In this document: piece after piece, positions 56,049 to 64,000 of the stretch
Layout of the letters: every line of letters starts with the position of its first letter
Numbering within the stretch: the first letter of the stretch is position 1
Translations under genes and position numbers: made by a program
Assembly (NCBI RefSeq): GCF_040054535.1
Contig: NC_090791.1
Location: forward strand, 15,002,327-15,066,326
Length of the DNA: 64,000 nucleotides
Direction of reading: 5' to 3'
Source of the DNA: Antennarius striatus
Lineage: Eukaryota; Chordata; Actinopteri; Lophiiformes; Antennariidae
The notes under the pieces: model-generated
Databases searched by the model: none
What the model saw: the letters and a program-made list of their open reading frames with translations, nothing else
What the model was told of the DNA's origin: nothing

Positions 56049-56959
56049 TTTAGCTTCACATTTCAGAGACTGCATCAGGTCAGAGCAAACTCTAACATAA
56101 ATAACCCCAGAATGACCATTATTGTATGGTGACACTGGGGTATTTTCATTGAAGTTGTTTTTTTTTATTGGAATATTTTCCTAATCACCTTTAATCACCT
56201 CTTAGCCATTTGAGATGTCTGACGAAACAATCTGTCACAGTGTAATAAAAGAACCCAAAGAGACACAGCGTCCAAAATAAGACTTGGGTGAGGTTATAAA
56301 TAGGATTATGTGGCCCATGTGGATCGAAGTTATGTGGGTAAAAAATATCCTGCTCAACACTGGAATATTTCCACTTCACAGTCAAGTTGACTTTGGCCAG
56401 TTTTTAAGGATCAACATAAGATTACTTATTCGAAATAAAAATGAAATTGTATGTTGTATGTTTACAACTTTTGTGTCTCAACAATAAAGTCTTGCTCAGA
56501 CACAAGGGGACAATAATGCATGTGGGTCTGCAGTTCAAATATATTGATAGCAAACGATGACAACTATAAATCTCCCATGAAGCCGCTGTGCACCACAAAC
56601 AGAACACTGCTACCGAATGTCATTCCTTTAGACGCCTCTGCAAGACAAATCCTAGTGAGGGGAGAGGTCGACGTGACGTTTCCTGAGAAAAGAACAGGAA
56701 ATGAAAGCACACAGCTGCGGGCTTTATATGGGGCCTCACACCATCAACACTGCATTAACACACACAAAAACACACAAACACAATATACTGTATAAACAAT
56801 AACCCAACCAAATTACTCATGTTTGTGTGTGCAGTCATTGAACAATTAGAGATGTTCCTTTAAGTATGTAAATTTTAAATGTGGTTAAACTATTGTTTAT
56901 TTGACCTAAATTGGTTTCTGGACAATGAAGTTTAAATTATTTGGGAAAAGACAGGAGTA

Positions 56960-57131
56960 TAGTATTTTCATAGTGTTTACAGTACAAGGCGAACCCAGGA
57001 GCCTTTAATTTTCTCAAAAACCAACAGTGTGTTTTATAATCCAGTGTGCCTTATATGTGAAAAAAACAGTTTTGAAATTCGTTGCGGGTGCGCCTTATAG
57101 TCCAGTGCGCCTTATAGTGTGGGAAATACTG
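56960..57131. mobile_element. Decayed copy of the 13.0-kb MITE family
   Basis: The right terminus (CCTTATAGTGTGGGAAATACTG, then TA) and the interior (GCCTTTAATTTTCTCAAAAA, 'GTGCGCCTTATAGTCCAGTG') match the family of the element at 13034-13399. The left terminus (TAGTATTTTCATAGTG) is mutated. Confidence 0.7.
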
Positions 57132-57259
57132 TAATGCTTTGCTCTGCAAGTTAGAAGTAAAGTCTTTGTGTTTGCTATGACAAGTTGTACATTACCAGAT
57201 CATGTAAAAGACAGGGATGACAACATGGAAAATATTTTATCAGCTGACACCCCCGCCAA

Positions 57260-57296
57260 ACACACACACACACATACACACACACATACACACACA
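57260..57296. repeat. (CA)n microsatellite
   Basis: CA repeats interrupted by two TA steps. Confidence 0.9.
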
Positions 57297-57974
57297 TGCC
57301 CCCCAGAATGTGAAATTGATGAGATAAACAAAATGCATAGACTTAAAAAGAGCCAACATATTTCATGAAAACTTAACTTATTTTGGAAATACATTCAGTC
57401 ACTCTTTTCCTTCAATACTTTGCACTTGTTCTCCTGAGAAAGCTTCTGAGAAGTCAACATCTCTCTTTTAACTTCAAAAAGTTTTCTAGCTGTAGGTTTT
57501 ATTCATATTTACACTACCCATACCTACTACCATTGGTGCTTCTAGTTTGACAACTTCCTCTCCTTTACAGCACGTTCTGCCTTCCTCTTTGATCCCTTCT
57601 GGTGTGCTTGCCGTGCCGTCATCTCTTAAATGAAGTCTCTCGCCATGAATTTGTGAAATGAAATGCTTTGAGCATTCTCATTGGTCAGTCTAATTTGTTT
57701 CATATTCATCAAATACCTTATTTTTATTCTTTCAACAATTAAAATAAGGTTCCCATCAACCCTAAAATGTTCTCAACATGTTCAGATGATTCACAGAATT
57801 GATGAATTTGAATTAAAAACATAAATCTGCTGATCAGAGGAAAATTATCTTCTGTGAAAAGGTCGATTATTATTAATCACATAAGCGTGGTCTCTATTTT
57901 ATTCTAGGATACATCTGTGAGGTTGCTTAACCTCTAACCAATATTTTTATTTTTATGATACATTTTTATCTTAC

Positions 57975-58319
57975 CTTACAACACACTGATGCTTCATTAA
58001 TGGGACAGCCTTTTTGGTGCACATGCAGGGCTGGTCTGCAGCATGCAGTGCAGACGGCCTCCGGATGAGCCGCAAAGAGAAGCAGTCTCTCCTCATGTGC
58101 TTCACATGTTTTATGCAGAAGGTGAGTGTGCTCTTTAACGCAGAGAGGACACTCTTTTCCTCTGTGCTGTATCCAGAACTGCTCCAAACATGAGTCGCAA
58201 AAGCTTGTATCACATACGATGCAGCAGAGGACCAATGCAGTCGTGAAGATTTCGCCACAAACGGCACAGTAGGACTCCTCCACATCTTCATAAGTGATAT
58301 CATCCTCCATCTGAGACAT
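57975..58319 (-). CDS. Second TRIM-type RING/B-box exon (alternative first exon or orphan)
   Basis: An open 115-codon exon starts ATG at 58319 (MSQMEDDITYEDVEESYCAV) and ends at a consensus donor (TGTAAG|GTAAGA) in phase 0, the same phase as the donor of the proximal RING exon at 55472. RING: CAVC...CDTSFCDSC...ECPLC, with Thr in place of the zinc-binding His. The B-box begins CEAH and has CTAC and HVH, but the usual FCLED Cys/Asp are missing (FAAHPEAVC). It could splice to the exon at 54700 and so bypass the nonsense codon, or be the leftover of a tandem TRIM duplicate whose other exons are lost. No downstream exons of its own are visible. E3 activity is doubtful given the altered ligands. 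Confidence 0.65.
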
Positions 58320-58884
58320 TCAAGACAGCACTGCAATGTCTGGCCGGCAGTAACACATATGTTCCCTCTGTATGTACCGCATGTATCTTGTTTAACATAC
58401 ATAAAATGGGAGGGACCAGCTCTAGTTTCCCCATAAATAACAGTGTTTTGAGGTCAATTTCCAGACAGAAAAAACCTTCATCAGTTTCAACTTGACTAAG
58501 TATGATGAAAAACATGAGGCATGAAAGATAATTTTGTGCATGTAAGCCATGTAGCAGCACACTTTATATGATTTAATAACATATCATTACATTGATGTCA
58601 TTTTGGGGTCATTTTGTTATACAGTTCATATCTTAATCACAAGAAAAGCCTACAAGTAAAGTTAACAGAAAAGCATTAACAATTCCAGAGTTACACTGAT
58701 TTGATAGCGAACGTTACTTAAATTATGCAGTAAAGAGCTGTTCTATGATGTCAGAAATACAGATTACTACCAGAGCAGGAAGGAAGAAAAAGGTCATTAC
58801 CATCTACTCCTACTGCTTCATCCTCGAACTTCCTTTCCATTTGTTCTGTTAGGAGTCACCGCAGCGTGTCATCCTTTTTTCATT

Positions 58885-59062
58885 TTAGATGAACGCTCCC
58901 ATTTGTTTGGCAAAGTTTTTTACGCTGGATGCCCCTCCTGCCGCAACCCTCTCAGACCGGCCTACAGTTCACACTGGCTTGTTGCACCCGTAGGACAGTT
59001 GATGCCGGGGATTGAACTCAGGGCAGCAAATGTGAAGTATTCGCTCCACCACTGACCTACAT
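58885..59062 (-). mobile_element. tRNA-derived SINE-like repeat, minus orientation
   Basis: Read on the minus strand it starts GTAGGTCAGTGGTGGAGCGA (A-box-like) and carries GAGTTCAATCCCC (B-box-like, two mismatches), then the conserved GGGTTGCGGCAGGAGGGGCA segment found in many fish repeats. The class is inferred from the box-like motifs. Confidence 0.5.
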
Positions 59063-59091
59063 AATTGGCTTATTTTACAAAACTGTATTTA

Positions 59092-59131
59092 GATAGATGT
59101 ACTTTATTGATCCCAAACTGGGAAATTCACA
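59092..59131 (+). repeat. Teleost retroposon tail fragment
   Basis: AGATAGATGTACTTTATTGA followed by TCCCAAACTGGGAAATTC is the widespread fish 'TTTATTGATCCC...GGGAAATTC' retroposon end. The exact family is not known to me. Confidence 0.45.
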
Positions 59132-60564
59132 AACCACATTTCTATTTCTAACTACACAATGAATATGGAAAAAAGTGTGTTGTAATGACATAATTCAGTT
59201 TATTTATTTTCACACAAGACTGAAAAAAGTGTAAATATTTTAAGCAGACAGAAACAGTACACAGAAATATACCTACTAGCAAAGAAATGTAAAAAAAAAA
59301 TGGAATGGAAAGAAAAGCTGGAGGGAAATAAGTTGGAAAGGTATGAGGGAAAGATTCTAAGGGGCTCCACCAACAAACAAGAGGAGGGTGGAAATAGAAT
59401 CAAATCCTCCATTACTTCCCAAATTCAAATCTCAGTTGAGCTCAGTCAATACTGTCATCTTTTCTGACTGATAAGTTTAAGACAACCCTATCCATGCCTC
59501 TCCACCTGATAATCCAACAAAACACTGTGGTTCACACAGAGATTAATAGGCCATTTAAATCTTAAATGCTTATCAGATTAACTTGAAACGCTGGACATTT
59601 CATGTGGCTCTAACAAATCTCAGGCGCTGGCAGAGCATGATGGAACCTCACGATGTGACTATATTATCACCCCGTATGGGATCAATGTACATTCTTCAAC
59701 TTAAATGAGCACACAGACCTCCATCAACACCATTGTCACTAAAGCCTGAACAAAATGACAAAAAGTTTCAAGGCTGTGTCTGGATCTGATATTTGCTTAT
59801 TGGAGGTTTGTCATCTTTACTCATTTCTGCATCATGCCAAATGAAGCACTGCCACTAATTCCTCAATTGGAAACCTACTCCTAGCTTTTGAAATCAATAT
59901 AATTTATGATTAATTATAATAATTTATTTCATTTTGCAAATACATGACATGTATAAGATTGACTTACTTAGTAATATCTGTACCCCCTTCACTGCCATGG
60001 ACTTGTACATATTACCCCGTTCCAAATATGTACTCTAATTCCAAGGATCCCAGATCATGAGTTTTTCATGCCTATTTTCATTTGAATTAATATATTATTA
60101 TTTTTCATGATACTGACAAAATTTAAGAACCTGGAACGTGATCGAGATTCTGTTCCCAGTAATTAACTCTTCTTCAGTGTGACAGTCAGCCCTAAACATT
60201 TTCATCAATGTCTGATGACAACTTTCAAGGATAATTTCCAGACAAGCAAACATGGGCAGAGATCACAAAAGGAAATGTATATCTGACGTGTATAAAATCT
60301 TTTCTTCTTTAAAGTGTTTTGTTTCTTACGTGACAAAAAAAAACTTCTCTTACCAACTTATTATGCAAACAAAGCAGTTGTTTTTTGACAGTGCATACCC
60401 AGTGTTTCCGACATACAATAATTTGAACAAATAATATTTTGATTCACTTGTACCTTCATCTTTTCTTTCAGAACTACATAAATACATATATTGTTTTGTC
60501 CTTAATAATATTCCTTGGTCCTCTTGCAGTATTCATGGACCTGGGTTTCTACGACACAATCACT

Positions 60565-62943
60565 TCACATAAACTTCCTGTCGGAGAAATCCGAGGCCCG
60601 TCCGGAGCGCTGGTGTCGAATCTCCAGATGTTTGCTCTGAACGAGGTCAAAATGCAGCAGCAGCTCTTGGTAATCCATCTGCGTGTGAGAGGCACGTCTT
60701 GAGACCACCTGCTGTTTGGACTCCATGTACTTGGATTCATCCACAGTCCTCATGAGCTCTGGGTTGGGGACACATCGCAAGCGGTGGGAGAGAAGCTGGA
60801 AGGCTTGGCTCTGTGGCAGCAGCATCAACAGACCGTACAGCGCTTTTATCAGGTAAGGGTTGTTCTCCACGTCTAGGAGCTGCAGGCGCAGGTAGGTGAA
60901 AATTGGGCTTTCAATGAGCTGTACCAGCTTGTCAACCTCCATCAGGAAGTCTACAGTCACCTCCAGATCTCCAAACTTCTGAATGAGCTCGTAGGCGTGT
61001 TTATAGTTCTGTGTGAGGAAACAGAGCGACACGGTGGCCACAGGGTTGTGGCACCAGGAGCGATACAAGCAGCAGAACAATGCACAACTCTCCTGAGTAC
61101 GTAGGTCTTTCAGCTGGTTGCGTAACTGGAAGAGTTCAGTTGAAGTGAGCAGGATGGTGTTTAGAGTTTGAACCATGGTGGAGGCAAATTTGAGGTCCTC
61201 CTCCCTCAGCAAGATATCAGCCATAGAATGGAAGATGTTTTCTGCGTGAAGCAACAAACAGAGCTGCCTGATGATGAACGCCCCTCTGACCTCCAGAAGC
61301 TTCCTCTCCAAACTGAAGCGCTTCAGCAGGTTGATCATGAACTTGTAAAAATACGAGTTCATGCTCGGAGTAGAAGGAGACGTGTCCGATGCTTTGGAAC
61401 TAGCGCTCGGAGACTGTCCTGGCTTGATGTTCTCTGGAACCTGGAGCTCCAGTTTGCCATCACTGTTGTCACAGGAGTCAGACTGGTCTGACTGGCCAGC
61501 AGGAGATGATGCTATCTCAGCTAACACCTCCAAATCTTTTAATATCACTTCATCAGATTCGTCAGACAGAGTTTTTAGCAGCATGGGAAACAAACTGTCG
61601 GTGTGCCGGAACATTTTGCGTGGTGTCTTGATGTAGAGGTGATAGACCCATTTGAGCACGGCTATGCGAGTCATCATGCCAGTGGAGGAGTCGTGAAGGT
61701 GGCGGTCCAACACCTGAACAATGCCGTCCAAATCCAGGGTCACCTGAGGGCGGTCTGTACTCGCTGGAGTGAAGAAGCTGATGTTACTGAAACCAACAGA
61801 TTCTTGTGACGTATTTAGCATATCACTACTGTCTGCCTCTGTCTTCAGCTGGCTGTCTTCCCTAGATGGTGTCCCTATACTTCCACCTTTCTCCTCATCC
61901 TCATCATCATCATCATCATCCTCAGGAGTCACCAGTTTCATCAGACTATGATTACAGGCACTGGCTGCTTCTTTTGTATTCTTCTTTCTGTCATCGTAGG
62001 AAAGGCAAGGCAGCACCGCAGTAAGAACTCCAGAGGAGTAGGGGAGCATCACCCTGCCTGCATGCTGGATAAACTCTCGCATCCAGGTCATTGCCGTCAA
62101 CTGGATCAGATCGTTTGTGAGCTTTGTTTCATCTGCTACCTGACAGTGGATGACAAGTATATTGGCCATCTCAGCAAATTTCACACTGGAAGGTGTTTTC
62201 TTGATCTCCTTCAAAAACTCTGCCAGGACTACCTCACACGTCCTACGGATCTCCTTGCTGTTGTCTCCTAGGATCTGGAAGAGTCCATCCAGGATCTCAG
62301 GGAGGTAGTCTAAGAGGTTTATGTCTGGCACGGACTCAAGAACATGAATCCAGGAAATGATGAACTGTCTAGCGTATTGATTATTGGAGTAGATTCTCTC
62401 TCTGAGGAGGGGGACAAAAGCCACTAGGTCAAACTTGTTGCTCTCTGTCACAATGTCCTTCAGCAGTCTGTCCAGGAGCTCAGATCCACTTTTCACATTG
62501 GGGTCTGGATCTGCTGCCAGCTTACTGAGACCATCAAACAGCAGGTTGAAGTGGGGCAACACTGCTCCTCTGGCCACTTTGACGATATTATAAAGGGCCT
62601 CACATGCATAATAGCGTAAGCGGCTGTCTGCGTCATTGAAACATGTGAGCACGGGTTCAATGAGCTCCTTCAGATACAGACCTGAGTCCTTACCCAGGGC
62701 GATGGAGCAGGCTGCCAGTCCGATCAAACCCCCTTTCCGGCTGTGGGGGTGTTGGGAAAGCGCGAACTCCGAGGCCAGGATCTGGATCACGTGTCTGATC
62801 TGCGTGGAATTATTCTGAGCAACAAATTCCCGCACCAGCTTCTCAATTTCCAGAGCGGCGACTTTCCTCTTCTCGTACAGCTTGTCATTCAGAGCTCTGA
62901 CGATGTTCGGCGTCAAAGGCGAAAAGTCTTTTTCCGAGCTCAT
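60565..62943 (-). CDS. vac14: VAC14, PIKfyve complex scaffold; intronless, 792 aa
   Basis: One uninterrupted frame covers the whole protein from [20 protein letters not shown] to the C-terminal [13 protein letters not shown]. An in-frame ATG 33 bases upstream is less likely, because the family starts M-x-x-E-K-D-F. VAC14 is the HEAT-repeat scaffold that holds PIKfyve and the phosphatase FIG4 on endolysosomal membranes to make and turn over PI(3,5)P2. Visible: N-terminal Fab1/PIKfyve-binding HEAT region about 1-330 ([37 protein letters not shown]); an acidic low-complexity linker [12 protein letters not shown] about 345; second HEAT block; FIG4-binding region from [16 protein letters not shown] to [18 protein letters not shown]. 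Human VAC14 is 782 aa and its gene has many introns, so a single exon is odd. No poly(A) tract follows the stop. Intact conserved sequence argues for function. Confidence 0.95.
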   Translation of the reverse strand: MSSEKDFSPLTPNIVRALNDKLYEKRKVAALEIEKLVREFVAQNNSTQIRHVIQILASEFALSQHPHSRKGGLIGLAACSIALGKDSGLYLKELIEPVLTCFNDADSRLRYYACEALYNIVKVARGAVLPHFNLLFDGLSKLAADPDPNVKSGSELLDRLLKDIVTESNKFDLVAFVPLLRERIYSNNQYARQFIISWIHVLESVPDINLLDYLPEILDGLFQILGDNSKEIRRTCEVVLAEFLKEIKKTPSSVKFAEMANILVIHCQVADETKLTNDLIQLTAMTWMREFIQHAGRVMLPYSSGVLTAVLPCLSYDDRKKNTKEAASACNHSLMKLVTPEDDDDDDEDEEKGGSIGTPSREDSQLKTEADSSDMLNTSQESVGFSNISFFTPASTDRPQVTLDLDGIVQVLDRHLHDSSTGMMTRIAVLKWVYHLYIKTPRKMFRHTDSLFPMLLKTLSDESDEVILKDLEVLAEIASSPAGQSDQSDSCDNSDGKLELQVPENIKPGQSPSASSKASDTSPSTPSMNSYFYKFMINLLKRFSLERKLLEVRGAFIIRQLCLLLHAENIFHSMADILLREEDLKFASTMVQTLNTILLTSTELFQLRNQLKDLRTQESCALFCCLYRSWCHNPVATVSLCFLTQNYKHAYELIQKFGDLEVTVDFLMEVDKLVQLIESPIFTYLRLQLLDVENNPYLIKALYGLLMLLPQSQAFQLLSHRLRCVPNPELMRTVDESKYMESKQQVVSRRASHTQMDYQELLLHFDLVQSKHLEIRHQRSGRASDFSDRKFM

Positions 62944-63207
62944 GTTCGGAGCTGAGTAGTTCCAGATTCTCCCCACCGAAATTTACGTAAATACCAGAAA
63001 AAAAGTAGTCTGCGTTTAAGAACATTTACCAGTCTCGATTACTCTAACGTACCCGGAACAAAGCAGCTGACGGTTACATCCGCCGGAAATACGTCATGGT
63101 TGCAACCGCTATTGGTGTCCGGCTTGGCGGAGGTTAGCATCACAAGCTACACACAGGAGTCCGTCCAGTGCCTCTGGTTTATGCGGGGTTTTTCTTCCAC
63201 GCCGGTG
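62944..63207. promoter_or_regulatory. Bidirectional promoter between vac14 and the zinc-finger-type gene
   Basis: Only 264 bp separate the two divergent start codons. It contains two ETS-type CCGGAA cores (63053-63058, 63083-63088), an inverted CCAAT box (ATTGG, 63111-63115), an ACGTCA half-site (about 63091) and the palindrome ATTTACGTAAAT (62981-62992). CpG is higher than in flanking intergenic DNA and no TATA box is seen, all typical of divergent housekeeping promoters. Confidence 0.6.
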
Positions 63208-63721
63208 ATGTCGAGCCGCCTCACCTTTCACTTACAGCTCGCCTCCATCATGGAGACGATGACCAGGTCTGTCCTGAGTCAGGTCTACCAGCTGGTGGAC
63301 GAGGACTCCGGGAAGCTGCGGCTGGAATTGTCTCGACTCCTGGAGGTTAATTCCACCCTGGCGGACAGAGTCAGGAGTCTGGAATGTGAGCTCACCGCTG
63401 CGAGGCGAGACGCCCCCGAGACGAGCAGGACGAACCGCAGTGTGGGGGTCCAAACCGCTGCCTGCAGAGACGGGGAGGCTCATGGTGCGTTGCGTGGTCA
63501 CAATCAAACGAAATGAACTAAAAAAAAAAACTACCAGCATGGCTTCTTTGTTTACTTCTACAGCTAAAACATTTTTTGCATGTTATGTTTGACCCCCACC
63601 ACCACCAGCGGCCCAACCCCCCACCATAGCCGGGATTTTTGGGAAAGATTGGTGTATGAATCTGTGGAAAGACAGAGACCCAGACAGCCTGGATCGAGTC
63701 CCGCCACAGTCTCCTGAGGAA
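63208..63721 (+). CDS. 5' part of a fish C2H2 zinc-finger-type gene (first two coding exons)
   Basis: Exon 1 (63208-63484) starts MSSRLTFHLQLASIMETMTR and continues with a coiled-coil-like stretch (QVYQLVDEDSGKLRLELSRL ... RVRSLECELTAARR), ending in phase 1. Exon 2 (63609-63721) encodes AQPPTIAGIFGKDWCMNLWK and DRDPDSLDRVPPQSPEE, ending at GAA|GTAAGA in phase 0. This 'SSRLTFH-QLASIME' N-terminus is shared by large teleost families of C2H2 zinc-finger transcription factors. The finger-coding exon would lie past the right edge, so the zinc-finger assignment is inference from the N-terminus. It shares its promoter with vac14. Confidence 0.7.
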
Positions 63722-64000
63722 GTAAGAGGAAGGTTCACAGGTTACAGAAACGTGCATGTCAATAATAATAATGGTAAAAGAAATTAAATGCACAAATTGG
63801 AAAATTACCAAAAAAAATCAAAATTATCTATTGAACATTGAAAAGTACAGTAATTGCAGTTGCAGGGTGTAGATGTCCTGAAACATCTCTGGACTATAAA
63901 TATGTGTGTGCCTGCTTTTAAAGGGAGACCACGTTCATTTAAAAAAGGGTCATTACAGTATATTTGTGGCCATTCCTCATTACCAATCCTCAATCCCAGT
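63722..64000. other. Intron of the zinc-finger-type gene (right edge)
   Basis: AT-rich sequence after the second coding exon's donor. No further exon is recognised before the window ends. Confidence 0.5.

Larger units (their letters stand above)
55976..57974. other. Non-coding stretch between the two TRIM first exons
   Basis: No coiled-coil or SPRY exon was found here, so the upstream RING exon has no private downstream exons in this interval. It holds a MITE at 56960-57131 and a (CA)n run at 57260-57296. Confidence 0.55.
58320..60564. other. Intergenic DNA between the TRIM gene and vac14
   Basis: No exon seen. It contains a tRNA-derived-looking repeat (58885-59062) and a common retroposon tail (59092-59131). 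TTTATT at about 59932-59937 is a possible vac14 poly(A) signal on the minus strand, about 630 bases past the stop. Confidence 0.5.

Noticed and set aside
61168-62271. Several plus-strand open frames of 60-107 codons
   Set aside because: Antisense to the vac14 coding sequence.

Overview
The window reads as a stretch of teleost fish nuclear genome. It has multi-exon vertebrate genes with GT-AG introns, an AT-rich and non-operonic layout, very dense (CA)n, (TA)n and tetranucleotide microsatellites, and several fish-type repeat families (tRNA-derived SINE, L2-like LINE, piggyBac, Tc1, and short TA-flanked inverted-repeat elements). The fish attribution is inference from gene structure and repeat content. 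Region 1 to about 36.8 kb: no protein-coding gene was found. It is intergenic or the intron of a gene outside the window, and holds microsatellites, decayed transposons (piggyBac near 22.2-23.3 kb, LINE pieces near 16.9 and 34.4 kb, a SINE near 31 kb, short inverted-repeat elements near 4.0, 13.0 and 32.0 kb) and some non-repetitive blocks that could be conserved regulatory DNA. Region 37.0-43.9 kb (+): a complete 19-exon adhesion GPCR of the CD97/ADGRE5 type with signal peptide, four EGF modules, GAIN/GPS and 7TM; its core promoter or 5' UTR carries 23 perfect GAGAA units. Region 47.0-53.2 kb (+): slc27a1 (FATP1), with a CpG-rich promoter, an inferred non-coding first exon and 12 coding exons (648 aa). 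In human both ADGRE5 and SLC27A1 lie on 19p13.1, so this linkage is probably ancestral. Region 53.3-58.3 kb (-): a TRIM35-like RING/B-box/coiled-coil/PRY-SPRY gene. Its proximal first exon has an in-frame TGA inside the RING domain, and a second, divergent but open RING/B-box exon lies 2 kb upstream with the same splice phase. Region 60.5-63.0 kb (-): vac14, complete and in one uninterrupted reading frame, although the mammalian gene has many introns. It is head-to-head, 264 bp apart, with the first two coding exons of a fish-type gene (probably C2H2 zinc-finger) that runs off the right edge. The genes are not one pathway: a leukocyte-type adhesion receptor, a fatty-acid uptake/acyl-CoA enzyme, a putative E3 ligase, the PIKfyve/FIG4 scaffold and a likely transcription factor. 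The points most worth checking are the intronless vac14, the nonsense codon plus alternative RING exon in the TRIM gene, and the GAGAA tract at the adgre5 promoter.
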